49,615 nucleotides of DNA, taken from Gammaproteobacteria bacterium (GTDB taxonomy: Bacteria; Pseudomonadota; Gammaproteobacteria; Steroidobacterales; GCA-2729495). Each line of letters begins with the position of its first letter. The first letter of the stretch is position 1. The stretch lies in assembly GCA_016874095.1 (NCBI GenBank), contig VGVH01000017.1, positions 1 through 49,615 on the forward strand, written 5' to 3'. Made by a program: the position numbers and the translations under genes. Of this stretch, positions 24,520 through 33,239 are shown one piece after another. The notes under the pieces are model-generated. The model was not told the origin of the DNA and made no database searches. It was given only the letters and a program-made list of their open reading frames with translations.

Positions 24520-24760
24520 GGGAGTGGTCCTGGGTTCTTGCTCGCCCTCATCGCCCGAGCCGACGGCACTGACGGCCGGCGGACAGGATCGAAGTCGCGA
24601 CTGGCGGGCATTCTAAACAAGGGCGCCGCCAGTCGCTGAGAACTGCGGCATGGTTACTCTGCGTGGCTGGCGCCTTGTTTTAAAATAGAATTTTAGCCCT
24701 ATCCGCCCTGGACACACCGTCTGATTGGCGAACCACGGGCAACATCCGGAGCTACGCGGC
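24520..24760. promoter_or_regulatory. Divergent control region with a TAAAAT/ATTTTA inverted repeat
   Basis: This 241-base gap between the ligase (minus) and ACP (plus) genes is the presumed promoter region for both arms of the carrier-protein module. An AT-rich island at 24676-24696 contains TAAAAT (24681-24686), three bases and ATTTTA (24690-24695), a perfect dyad. Each half reads TAAAAT on its own strand and could act as a -10 box, so the two promoters may overlap. No good -35 hexamer stands 16-18 bases away on either side, which suggests an activator or another sigma factor. GGAG at 24748 is the ACP ribosome site. Confidence 0.4.
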
Positions 24761-25012
24761 ATGGTCGAACAGCAGGTCCGCAGCATTCTGAGAGATACCC
24801 TCCAGCTGGGGGCTCGCGCCGACCGCCTGGGGCCGGATTCGGCACTCATGGGTGCAATTGCCGAACTGGATTCTATGGCGGTCGTCACCGTCATCGCCGC
24901 AATCGAAGAACAGTGTGGAATCGTCGTCGAGGACGACGAAATCTCGGCGGAAACCTTTGCGACGTTCGGATCACTTGTCGCATTCGTCACCAGCAAAGCG
25001 CCGCACCCGTGA
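24761..25012 (+). CDS. Acyl carrier protein, XrtA-associated
   Basis: An 83-residue carrier protein. Ser38 in AELDSMAVVTVIAAIE is the phosphopantetheine site (consensus DSL/DSM), within the usual four-helix length and acidic composition. ATG at 24761 is chosen because GGAG lies nine bases upstream; a TTG-started frame adds 12 poor residues. The stop overlaps the GTG of the next gene, so the two are translationally coupled. It presumably carries the acyl or aminoacyl group made by the divergent ligase and must be activated by a phosphopantetheinyl transferase, such as the one at 1893. Too divergent to be the fatty-acid ACP. Confidence 0.9.
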   Translation: MVEQQVRSILRDTLQLGARADRLGPDSALMGAIAELDSMAVVTVIAAIEEQCGIVVEDDEISAETFATFGSLVAFVTSKAPHP

Positions 25013-25845
25013 CGAAAGCCGGCGGCGCCGCCCTCCGGCCCTTTTTCTTCGGCACGGCGCGCCACAGGCTTTTCGGCCTGGCAGGCGAGCCCGTCGGGAA
25101 TGACACCGGGAGGGGGCTCCTGATCTGCCCTCCATTCGCCGACGAGATGAACCGGGCGCGTTCGACGTTGCGTCTGCTGGCAGCATGTGCAGCGCAAGCC
25201 GGATTCCGACCACTGCTCTGCGATCTGTACGGTACAGGCGACAGTGACGGTGATTTGGCAGACGCCTCATGGGGCGGCTGGCTGGATGACCTGACCGCAG
25301 CCGCCGCCTGGCTGAGCGAAAGGGGCAACCGAAAGCTGGCGGTCGTCGCCTTGCGCAGCGGCGCGTTGCTGGCGAACGATCTTTTTCCCGGCCGGCTGCC
25401 CCGCCCGGACAAGCTGGTGCTCTGGCAGCCCCATCTGGCAGGAAAATACGTGCTCCAGGACCTGCTGCGCACCAGAGTTGCTGCCGCAGCGGCCGCCGGT
25501 GGTCGGGAGTCCGTTTCGGGCCTGAGGGATCAGCTTTCTCGGGGAACCGCCCTAGAAGCATCAGGCTATGCCATCACTCCATCGCTTGCTGCGTCGCTCG
25601 ATCAGGCGATGCTCGAACCTGCCATCGCTTCAGCCGCGAAGACCGCTGTCTGGATCGAGGTGGTGAGCGAGCCGAACATCCCACTGAGACCAGCCGCCGC
25701 GCAGTTTTTGGAGCACTGTCTGCAACACACCGCCCCGGTTGCCGCAAAAATGGTCGTGGATCCGCCTTTCTGGGCCACGACCGAAACCACCGTCGGCGCG
25801 GCGAGTGTCAGCGCCATCATGAACTGCTTGCAGGACAATCCGTGA
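25009..25845 (+). CDS. Alpha/beta hydrolase, XrtA-associated (hydrolase 2 type)
   Basis: A 278-residue alpha/beta-hydrolase-fold protein resembling the XrtA hydrolase 2 family (TIGR03101): LLICPPFADEMNRAR (37-51) and LLCDLYGTGDSDGD (69-82) mark the core. At the nucleophile elbow the sequence is VALRSGALLA: the position expected for Ser is Arg116, with Ser117 one place off, so the classical G-x-S-x-G is absent. It may therefore be a binding or transferase-like protein. The GTG start overlaps the ACP stop codon; coupling to the ACP gene suggests it acts on the ACP-bound intermediate. Confidence 0.82.
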   Translation: MTKAGGAALRPFFFGTARHRLFGLAGEPVGNDTGRGLLICPPFADEMNRARSTLRLLAACAAQAGFRPLLCDLYGTGDSDGDLADASWGGWLDDLTAAAAWLSERGNRKLAVVALRSGALLANDLFPGRLPRPDKLVLWQPHLAGKYVLQDLLRTRVAAAAAAGGRESVSGLRDQLSRGTALEASGYAITPSLAASLDQAMLEPAIASAAKTAVWIEVVSEPNIPLRPAAAQFLEHCLQHTAPVAAKMVVDPPFWATTETTVGAASVSAIMNCLQDNP

Positions 25846-26702
25846 CTTCCGTAGAAGCAATCGAGTTCGATTGCGACGGCGACGGTCTCGTCGGTATCCT
25901 GCACCGACCCGAAACGCCTGCCGCGACCGGAGTCATCATCGTCGTCGGCGGACCGCAGTATCGTGTCGGCAGCCACCGGCAGTACGTGCTTCTGGCCCGC
26001 CAACTGAGCGCAAACGGATTCGCCGTGCTGCGATTCGATTGCCGCGGCATGGGCGACAGCGAAGGCAGGTTTCCAGGCTTCGAGCACATTGGTCCGGACA
26101 TCCGTGCAGCCGTCGACACAATGTGCCGACGCGTGCCCGTCATCTCGCGAGTCGTCCTCTGGGGCCTGTGCGACGCGGCATCCGCCTGCATGATCCACGG
26201 ATGGCGGGATGAGCGTATTGCCGGCCTCGTAGCGCTGAACCCCTGGGTGCGGAGCGACCAGACCCTGGCGCGCGCCTACCTGCGCGGTTACTACGTGCGG
26301 CGGCTTCTCAGCCGCGACTTCTGGATCGGGCTGCTCAGCGGCAGGATGCAGGCAGCCGCTGCGGCGCGTGATCTCCGTCAACAGCTCGCAGCAGTGACAT
26401 CGGATGGGTCAGGTGCTGATTTCGTTGCAGACATGCTAGGCGGGCTCGATCGTATCAAGGGTCCCGTGGCGATCATTCTGAGTGGGAACGATCTCGTCGC
26501 AGTTGAGTTCTCGACCGTAGCCGCACGCGCGGACTGGCAACGGCTGCTGGCCGAGCCAAGATTCCTCCAGCATACGGTGAAAGCCGCCACCCACACTTTC
26601 TCGAGCGCCGCATGGCGCGCCGAAGTGGAGCGGGAAACATTGGCCGTCGTTACCATGGTGGATCGAGACCTCACGGCTGAGAACTGCCGACGCTTGCCAT
26701 GA
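25842..26702 (+). CDS. Alpha/beta hydrolase, XrtA-associated (hydrolase 1 type)
   Basis: A 286-residue alpha/beta-hydrolase protein of the XrtA hydrolase 1 type (TIGR03100). GGPQYRVGSHRQ (36-47) and FDCRGMGDSEG (65-75) are typical. The nucleophile elbow is WGLCDAAS, with Cys110 where hydrolases usually have Ser; Asp in LSGNDLVA and His in KAATHTFSS could complete a Cys-His-Asp triad. A Cys nucleophile suits thioester chemistry, for example acyl transfer from the ACP. GTG start overlaps the previous stop, and its stop overlaps the next ATG, so four genes are coupled. Confidence 0.83.
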   Translation: MTSVEAIEFDCDGDGLVGILHRPETPAATGVIIVVGGPQYRVGSHRQYVLLARQLSANGFAVLRFDCRGMGDSEGRFPGFEHIGPDIRAAVDTMCRRVPVISRVVLWGLCDAASACMIHGWRDERIAGLVALNPWVRSDQTLARAYLRGYYVRRLLSRDFWIGLLSGRMQAAAAARDLRQQLAAVTSDGSGADFVADMLGGLDRIKGPVAIILSGNDLVAVEFSTVAARADWQRLLAEPRFLQHTVKAATHTFSSAAWRAEVERETLAVVTMVDRDLTAENCRRLP

Positions 26703-28444
26703 ACAGGCTTCTGGGTATTGCAGGCGACATCGGTTCGATGTCTAGCCCTGCCGGGGAGTTCGATGACGGTCTCGCGCTGGCCGAACTGACCGGGTCAGGC
26801 CTCTCGGCCGTCGCCCGTGGCGATCCCGGCCTTGCTGCGATGGGAGTACTCGCCACCGGCCGTCCGCTCGCCGTTACCGGCGCACTGACTACCGCCCGGG
26901 CGTGGCTCGCCGCACTGCCTGCACTAGGCGGATCCTTTGTGCTCGTCACCTGGGACGAGGGCCAGCGATTACTTAGCGTGGCAACCGACCGCTTCGCGAG
27001 CCTCCCTGTCTACTACAGCTTCGCGCAGCGGCGGCTCGCGTTCGGGACCGATGCCGCCTGGGTGCTGCGAAACGGCCGCCTGGACGGGCGCCTGGACCCG
27101 CAGGCCCTGTACGACTATCTGTTCTTTTCGGTGGTGCCTTCGAACCGGGGCATCGTCAGTGGCCTGATGAAAATCCCGCCCGCCAGCATCCTGACACTGC
27201 GTGACGGGCGGATCACGGTACAACGCTACTGGACCCCTGATTTTCGTCGGGGCCCGCTTGACCGCCGGCAGCTCGCGAAAGATATGGTCGAGCGCGTACG
27301 CGCTGCGGTCACCGGCGCTGCGCAACTGCCTGATACCGGGTGCTTTCTGAGCGGCGGCCTCGACAGCTCTACTGTCTGCGGCATGGCGAGTCAGGCGCGT
27401 GGCGGGGCGGTGCCAGCGTTCACTATCGGCTATGACGTGCCTGAATTCGATGAAAGTCGCTATGCGCGTATCACCGCAGCGCACTTCGGCCTGGATCTTC
27501 ATGAGCACTGCGTCAGATCGACCGACGTCGCTCATTGCATGTCGAAGGTGATCAACGCGTTCGATGAACCCTTCGGCAACCCATCGGCACTATCGGCATA
27601 CCTGTGCGCACAGTTTGCGCGTGAGGCAGGTGTCAGCAACCTCCTCGCCGGCGACGGCGGCGATGAGTTGTTCGGCGGTAACGAACGCTACCGGAAACAA
27701 GCCGTGTTCGAGCTCTACGGTCGCCTGCCTGGCCTGTTGCGCGCGGGTTTCGTCGATCCGCTGTCCAGATTGCTGCGGCATGCTCCGGGTCCTCTTCCGA
27801 AGCTGATGAGCTACGTCCGGCAGGCGCGCGTACCGCTACCGGACAGGCTCTACAGCTACAACCTGCTTGTACGCCACGACGTACGCAACGTACTTACGCC
27901 GGCGTTCCTCGCCGACGTCGATGTCGAATCACCCTACGAATATGCGAGAAACCTGTACCGCGTGCCGCCGTCAGGCGACTCCCTGGACCGCATGCTGTAC
28001 CTGGATTGGACCACGACGCTGACCGACAACGACCTGCCGAAGGTCACCGTGGCCTGCCGTCTCGCCGGCGTGCAGCCGCATTTTCCGTTGCTCGACCCGG
28101 GAATCGTCGACGTCTCGCTGCAGATACCCAGCCGGGAAAAGCTGGACCTGCGCGTACTGCGCAAGTTCTACAAGTCCGCTTTCCGCGATTTCCTGCCCGG
28201 TGAGATCATCCGCAAGCCAAAGCACGGATTCGGGGTACCGGTGGGTATCTGGGTCAACCGGGACGAATCGCTCCGGGCCAGTATGCGCGAGCGCCTGGCG
28301 AGTCTGGCACGCCGCGATATCGTCTTGCCTGGGCTGCTGGATCAGTTGCTCGACCTCCAGACGAGCGAGTACCCGTCCTATTACGGGTCGCTGCTCTGGC
28401 CCCTGTTCGCACTCGAGGAGTGGTTACAGGGCCACGGCTATTGA
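26699..28444 (+). CDS. Asparagine-synthetase-like amidotransferase lacking the glutaminase site
   Basis: A 581-residue AsnB-family protein. The synthetase half is intact: PP-loop FLSGGLDSSTV (216-226), GDGGDELFGG, and KPKHGFGVPVG near the end. The N-terminal half keeps remnants of the Ntn fold (LSVATDRFASLPVYY) but begins MNRLLGIAGD: the catalytic Cys2 is absent and the usual RGPD, NGEIYN and related Gln-binding motifs cannot be found. It therefore cannot use glutamine; it may use free ammonia or another amine, as beta-lactam-synthetase-like relatives do intramolecularly. It ends the ACP operon and overlaps the convergent GT4 gene by seven bases. Confidence 0.85.
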   Translation: MNRLLGIAGDIGSMSSPAGEFDDGLALAELTGSGLSAVARGDPGLAAMGVLATGRPLAVTGALTTARAWLAALPALGGSFVLVTWDEGQRLLSVATDRFASLPVYYSFAQRRLAFGTDAAWVLRNGRLDGRLDPQALYDYLFFSVVPSNRGIVSGLMKIPPASILTLRDGRITVQRYWTPDFRRGPLDRRQLAKDMVERVRAAVTGAAQLPDTGCFLSGGLDSSTVCGMASQARGGAVPAFTIGYDVPEFDESRYARITAAHFGLDLHEHCVRSTDVAHCMSKVINAFDEPFGNPSALSAYLCAQFAREAGVSNLLAGDGGDELFGGNERYRKQAVFELYGRLPGLLRAGFVDPLSRLLRHAPGPLPKLMSYVRQARVPLPDRLYSYNLLVRHDVRNVLTPAFLADVDVESPYEYARNLYRVPPSGDSLDRMLYLDWTTTLTDNDLPKVTVACRLAGVQPHFPLLDPGIVDVSLQIPSREKLDLRVLRKFYKSAFRDFLPGEIIRKPKHGFGVPVGIWVNRDESLRASMRERLASLARRDIVLPGLLDQLLDLQTSEYPSYYGSLLWPLFALEEWLQGHGY

Positions 28445-29634
28445 GCGCTGTTGGTGAGCCGCGCAGCGGTCACGGCATGCGTCAGGACCGCTTCGATTCC
28501 CGCTGCAGTGTCAGCCCAGGAAAAACGCTCGGCGTGGCGGCGCACGGTCGCGCGATCCGGCGGGGCAGCTAGCAGCGACCGAATACCCTCGGCCAGCCCC
28601 GCCGGGCTGCGCTCCTGCACGAGACGGCCGGCGTCGGTGCTATTGACCACCTCCGGCGTACCTCCCACGGCAGTCGCCACCACCGGCGTTCCGCAGGCCA
28701 GCGACTCCAGGAGTACGTTTGCCATGCCCTCGCTCCGTGACGCCAGCACGAGCGCATCACAAGCGCCATACCACCGCCGCAGAACCGACTGAGAGAGCCG
28801 GCCAAGAAATCGCACGCGCGAGCCGACACCGCAATCCGCCGCCAGACGGCGTAATCTCGCCTCCTCCGGGCCTTGACCAGCCACGACGAGGTGTACCCCC
28901 TCGCAGGTCCGGAGCGCCTCCAGGACCAGTTCAAGGCCCTTGAGCGGCACCAGGTTTCCTACCGCCAATAATGTGACGGTCGTCACACCAAGCTCGCGCC
29001 GCAGCGCCAGGCGGTCCGCAGGCGGCGAGAAGAAGTCGAGGTCGACGCCATTGCGCAGGACGTGGATCGAGTCCCGAGAGAGCCCCCAGCCCGCCAGCAC
29101 GTCGCGCAAAGCGCCGGACACGGTGATTCGCGCCGCCGCATTCAGCGCGGCCCAGCGGATCATGCGACGTGGCAGCGCGTAGCCGCCGATTACGTTGAGA
29201 TCCGATCCTAACGCCGTGATCGCAACGGGCCGATCGAACCATCGACCGAGGATCGCCGCAGCCACCCCATCCGGGTAGAAATACTGAGCATCGATGACGT
29301 CGAAGTCGAATCCCTCTTCCCGCACACGCTGCAGCGCCGGCCGGGCGCCGAGCGCCAGAAGCATCGGCGCCACCGACATTCCGAACTTCGGCACGACGAT
29401 AAATCGCGGGTGGTCAATGGTTACCCCGTCACGTACTTCTCGCGCGGCAACCCTAGGGAATGACCCCCACTCGCCGAAAACAGCACGCTTCGACGGAAAC
29501 CACGGGACCGGCGCGACGACACGGGCTGTGGCGTTTCCACGGCGTAGCACCGGTCGGAGCCGATGCTCGACGAAGATCCCGTGCTGAGGGCGCGTCGCGT
29601 CTGGATAGAGGGTGCCGAAAGTCAGTATCCGCAT
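28438..29634 (-). CDS. Glycosyltransferase family 4 (GT-B)
   Basis: A 398-residue retaining GT-B enzyme: N-terminal FGTLYPDATRPQHGIFVEHR, RNGVDLDFF, VGNLVPLKGLELVLEAL, and the C-terminal SRSEGMANVLLESLACGTPVVAT with the E-x7-E donor site. It is the last gene of the long XrtA operon, one base after the O-ligase gene. The N-terminus and gene position match glycosyltransferases often found at this end of XrtA loci. It acts at the cytoplasmic face on the growing lipid-linked chain. No terminator is possible before the convergent gene. Confidence 0.87.
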   Translation of the reverse strand: MRILTFGTLYPDATRPQHGIFVEHRLRPVLRRGNATARVVAPVPWFPSKRAVFGEWGSFPRVAAREVRDGVTIDHPRFIVVPKFGMSVAPMLLALGARPALQRVREEGFDFDVIDAQYFYPDGVAAAILGRWFDRPVAITALGSDLNVIGGYALPRRMIRWAALNAAARITVSGALRDVLAGWGLSRDSIHVLRNGVDLDFFSPPADRLALRRELGVTTVTLLAVGNLVPLKGLELVLEALRTCEGVHLVVAGQGPEEARLRRLAADCGVGSRVRFLGRLSQSVLRRWYGACDALVLASRSEGMANVLLESLACGTPVVATAVGGTPEVVNSTDAGRLVQERSPAGLAEGIRSLLAAPPDRATVRRHAERFSWADTAAGIEAVLTHAVTAARLTNSAQ

Positions 29635-29635
29635 A

Positions 29636-30961
29636 TCAGGCGGCCGGGCGCGGCACCGCGTCCGCTGGCCGGCTGTCGGCAGTGACGCCCTCGCTCGAGC
29701 TGGCGAGCGCGTCCCGTACGTAGATCTGCAGCGTAACCACGATCGCTACGAGACAGTAGAAGTAGTCGAAATAGGACAGCGACAGAAATGCGCCACCGAT
29801 CGCGAACCCGGCCATACTGACCTGGAGCATGGCCCCCAGCGATCCGGCCCACTGCAGGTCCTCGCGATTTCCCGTCTGTGCGCGAACCCTGCCGGCCGCG
29901 TCATAGCTCAACCATCCGAAAAGCAGGTAGACGGCCAATCCCACGAAGCCGTGATCTCCCAGCACCTTGAAGTAGATGCTGTGTGCATCGGAGAAATGGC
30001 CTGGTGAGAACTGATCTACCTCTTGCGCAACTTGCGGTGCGAATCGGCGATAGTTTTCCTCGACGACGCTGTTGAAACCCGCGCCGACCACAGGCCGCTG
30101 GATGGCAATTTCGATCGCCACCCGCCATGCGCGCAGGCGGCCCAGCGCCGAACCGTCCTGTTCGAAGCTGGTGATGCTCTCGATACGATCGAAGTACTTC
30201 TCCGGCATGACCGACAGCAGTACCGGAAAGACAAGGAGGATCGCGAGACCTAGGCGCAAGCGTTGTGCGCTTTTCAGCCAGAGGACGGCCAGCATTCCTG
30301 TGCCGGCGAGCGCTGCGCCACGTGAGTGCGAGCCCAGGACCGCCGCAGCCGTCAGCACGATCATGCCGAGGAGGCCCCAGCGGACCGACCGACGGGTCGC
30401 CTGCGTGTAGAGGTGCCACATCAAGGGAATCGTCATGATCAGGGCCAACGCCAGCGCGTTGTTTTCGTGAATGAAGCTTCCCGGCGGCCCCCACACTAGG
30501 TTCTCACCGGCGGTACGCAGCACGAACAGCCCGCCTTTGACGCCGAAAAATCCGAGCGACAACACGATCACCCAGATCAGGGTCTCGATGCGCTCCCTGG
30601 TCGATACAAGCATGACGGTGAGCGCAGTGAACAGTTGTATCTTCATCATCTTCTCCCAACTGTCCCACCCTGACTCCTGATCCAGAGCGAAGAAGGTGGT
30701 AACGGTCACCCATATACACAGCATCGCCCACGCGAGAACCACGCCGTTGCCGATGTAGCGACGCTCCGTCGTGAAAAAAAAACCGAAAATAGTCGCGATC
30801 GCGACGACTTGGGCGAACGGAAAATCGAAGGCGAATCCCCAGCTCAGGCGATGTGGGTTCATATAGGCCAGCCAGTTCCACATCATGATCCCGATCCAAG
30901 GTCGACGCAGGATGAACGGCAAAGAGCCGAAGACAATCAATGTGACGAGGATGTCGCGCAT
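29636..30961 (-). CDS. O-glycosylation ligase / Wzy-like polymerase, XrtA-associated
   Basis: A 441-residue polytopic membrane protein with about ten helices and a large periplasmic loop, in the Wzy_C (O-antigen ligase) superfamily and resembling the XrtA O-ligase type (TIGR03097). The conserved loop has VVGAGFNSVVEENYRRF and SPGHFSDAHSIYFKVLGDHG with the expected His and Arg residues. ATG at 30961 is the first residue of the conserved MRDILVTLIVFG; a 31-codon longer frame overlaps the deacetylase gene and is discarded. It could polymerise the repeat unit or attach glycan to a protein; sequence alone does not decide. Two-base gap to the deacetylase gene. Confidence 0.87.
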   Translation of the reverse strand: MRDILVTLIVFGSLPFILRRPWIGIMMWNWLAYMNPHRLSWGFAFDFPFAQVVAIATIFGFFFTTERRYIGNGVVLAWAMLCIWVTVTTFFALDQESGWDSWEKMMKIQLFTALTVMLVSTRERIETLIWVIVLSLGFFGVKGGLFVLRTAGENLVWGPPGSFIHENNALALALIMTIPLMWHLYTQATRRSVRWGLLGMIVLTAAAVLGSHSRGAALAGTGMLAVLWLKSAQRLRLGLAILLVFPVLLSVMPEKYFDRIESITSFEQDGSALGRLRAWRVAIEIAIQRPVVGAGFNSVVEENYRRFAPQVAQEVDQFSPGHFSDAHSIYFKVLGDHGFVGLAVYLLFGWLSYDAAGRVRAQTGNREDLQWAGSLGAMLQVSMAGFAIGGAFLSLSYFDYFYCLVAIVVTLQIYVRDALASSSEGVTADSRPADAVPRPAA

Positions 30962-30963
30962 CT

Positions 30964-31971
30964 TCAGAACCGCCCTGCCGCCTGCTCTGGCGCCAGACAA
31001 CTGCCGCCGCGCTCGTTGAGACGCGCCGACAACAAGCGCATCGAGAACCGCCACCGGCTGTTCCCGCAGGACCCGACGCGTGGGATCTCGTAGCGATCAG
31101 TAGCAGGGTCGGAATATCCCCACACAGTCGTCATGGCGGCCGCGAATCCAGCTTCCCTCACCAGCATCATCTCACGCGGACCATAGTCGTCCCCGGGCCT
31201 GCCGTTCGGATAGGCGAACAGACGCACCGGCTCGCCGATGATTGCCTCGAGATCCACCTTGCCTCCAACGATGTCGTTGCGCGCTTCTTCGAGCGACTGC
31301 CGGGCCAATATGGGGTGCGTACGTGTATGGCTGCCGATGTGCATACCCGCGCGATGCAGGCGCAGCACGTCCTCGCTGCGCATCATCACGTTGGCGGGAA
31401 CCTCTTGCCTGACGGAAGCCAGCAATCGCTCAGCGCACTCCATACGGCGCGCCCGGTCAAAATACTTGACCTTGAGATTGATCTGTTGCGCGAGGGCGTG
31501 GCGCTCGGGCAGTGGGCCCGGCTGCAGCACACCAAGTTCGGCGATACCGGTATCCCAGTTGGCGGCAGGCGCATGGCGGCATGCCTCGATGACGGCAGTG
31601 TGGAACATGCAGCCGCCGTCGAGATAGCCTGTCGAGACGAAAAAAGTCGCGTGCAGACCGAGCGACGACAGTACACCCAGCGCTTCTTTCGCGTTGTCGG
31701 CGAAGCCGTCGTCGAACGTAATGGCGACGGTACCGGGTGGCAACCGTTTCGCACCCTGAAGACGCAATGCGTCGGCGAGGGGCATCACGTTGAAATCGCT
31801 TTGCAGGACTTCCATGAGACGCCGGAAAGATTCCCGGTCGGGCGTCTCCGGATCCAAGGGATCCGGCACCGGCGAGACACGATGGTAGGTCAGCACCAGC
31901 AGCCGATTAGACGCACCAAGAAACTGGGTTGCCCGTTCTAAGCTGCGAACTGTGGCAGAGCGCAGACTCAT
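30964..31971 (-). CDS. Polysaccharide deacetylase (NodB domain)
   Basis: A 335-residue carbohydrate esterase family 4 protein. LTYHRVSP opens the domain; VAITFDDGFADN carries the Asp-Asp pair and SHTRTHP the two zinc His. AYPNGRPGDDYG is the later motif. No signal peptide is evident; the first 25 residues are only mildly hydrophobic. It would remove N-acetyl groups from the polymer or precursor. It overlaps the GT4 gene upstream by four bases (ATGA). It differs from the DUF3473 deacetylase at 38289, so the operon has two. Confidence 0.86.
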   Translation of the reverse strand: MSLRSATVRSLERATQFLGASNRLLVLTYHRVSPVPDPLDPETPDRESFRRLMEVLQSDFNVMPLADALRLQGAKRLPPGTVAITFDDGFADNAKEALGVLSSLGLHATFFVSTGYLDGGCMFHTAVIEACRHAPAANWDTGIAELGVLQPGPLPERHALAQQINLKVKYFDRARRMECAERLLASVRQEVPANVMMRSEDVLRLHRAGMHIGSHTRTHPILARQSLEEARNDIVGGKVDLEAIIGEPVRLFAYPNGRPGDDYGPREMMLVREAGFAAAMTTVWGYSDPATDRYEIPRVGSCGNSRWRFSMRLLSARLNERGGSCLAPEQAAGRF

Positions 31972-33239
31972 GATGCCGCCCGCACCGCTGCCGCGCGCGC
32001 GGCGAGCCCTCGCAACGAGCCATATACTGGTCCGTACCCGGACACCGCCCGTTCCCAGGTTCGCTCGGTCTCGACGTAGGACCTTGCCCGGTTACGGATC
32101 GCATCGAGATCGCCACGCGCCAGGACATCCACCACGGTATTCGCCAGGGCTTCCGGATCGTCGGGTTTGAACAGAAATCCGGTCTCACCATGCCTGATGA
32201 GCTCCCGATGACCGCCGACGTCGGAGGCCGCCAGAACCCGACGCTGCGCCATGGCCTCCAAAGGCTTGAGGGGGGTAACCGTTTCGGTCAGTCGGACTCC
32301 CACTCTCGGGTAAACCAGCAGGTCGGTAATCGCGTAATAGGCTGGCACCTCGCGTTGCGCGATTCGCCCCGGCATGGAAACCAGATCGCCGATTCCCAGC
32401 TCCGCTACCAGTCCACGCAGCCGCTCCTCCTCCGGGCCGCCACCTACGAGCAACAAGTGCACTGGACGACGGTCACGCAGCAGCGCCACGGCGCGAAGCA
32501 GGACATGCAGCCCTTCGTAGGCATAGAACGAGCCGAGGAATCCGAGGAGCGGCAATCCAGCCGGACAGTACCGGCGGCGAAGCTCGCTATCGACTGACAC
32601 GGCGGCACCGAAATGCTCGGCATCAACCGCATTCACTATGACTGTAACACGCTCCGCGGCGATACCGCGCGAACGTATGTCATTGCGCAGGCCTTCGCAG
32701 ATCGTGGTGATCGCATCGGCCTGCGAAAGTACACGTGTCTCCAGCGCGCGCGAAAGCCTGTAACGCAGGCTGCCCTCGGCGGTCGTTCCATGACTGACGG
32801 CCGCATCCTCCCAGGAGGCCCGCATCTCATAGACGAACGGCAACCCGAGCCGCCGCGCCACGGATGCCGCCGCCAGGCCGTTGAGGCAGGGCGAATGGGC
32901 ATGAATGACGTCCGGCCGGAACCACGCGGCGACTTCCGCGATCCGGCGACGAAGCATCCACACGACATCCAACTGATTGACGACCGGCAGTCTGCCGATA
33001 ACCGTCGAACTGTGCCGGGTACGCTGGTAGGTTTGCCCGTCTGCGTCCTCCTCGACTGTGGCGCACGCGTGCTTTGGCCCGGTCACCTGTGCGGTCATCC
33101 AGCCGAGCCTCGCTTGCTCGCGCAGGATCGCGGTGGTGCGAAAAGCGTAGCCGCTGTGCAAGGGCAGCGAGTGATCAAGCGCATGCAGTATGCGCAGGCC
33201 GGAGAAGCTGTCGGATCCTGTCGGAAAACTGGCCGTCAT
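31968..33239 (-). CDS. XrtA-associated glycosyltransferase family 4
   Basis: A 423-residue GT-B glycosyltransferase whose N-terminus (RILHALDHSLPLHSGYAFRT) is characteristic of a GT4 family restricted to exosortase A loci (TIGR04063 type). HAHSPCLNGLAA, VNAVDAEHF, LGFLGSFYAYEGLHVLL and the donor-site region LKPLEAMAQRRVLAASDVGG follow. It overlaps both neighbours by four bases. Donor and linkage are unknown. Confidence 0.9.
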   Translation of the reverse strand: MTASFPTGSDSFSGLRILHALDHSLPLHSGYAFRTTAILREQARLGWMTAQVTGPKHACATVEEDADGQTYQRTRHSSTVIGRLPVVNQLDVVWMLRRRIAEVAAWFRPDVIHAHSPCLNGLAAASVARRLGLPFVYEMRASWEDAAVSHGTTAEGSLRYRLSRALETRVLSQADAITTICEGLRNDIRSRGIAAERVTVIVNAVDAEHFGAAVSVDSELRRRYCPAGLPLLGFLGSFYAYEGLHVLLRAVALLRDRRPVHLLLVGGGPEEERLRGLVAELGIGDLVSMPGRIAQREVPAYYAITDLLVYPRVGVRLTETVTPLKPLEAMAQRRVLAASDVGGHRELIRHGETGFLFKPDDPEALANTVVDVLARGDLDAIRNRARSYVETERTWERAVSGYGPVYGSLRGLAARAAAVRAAS

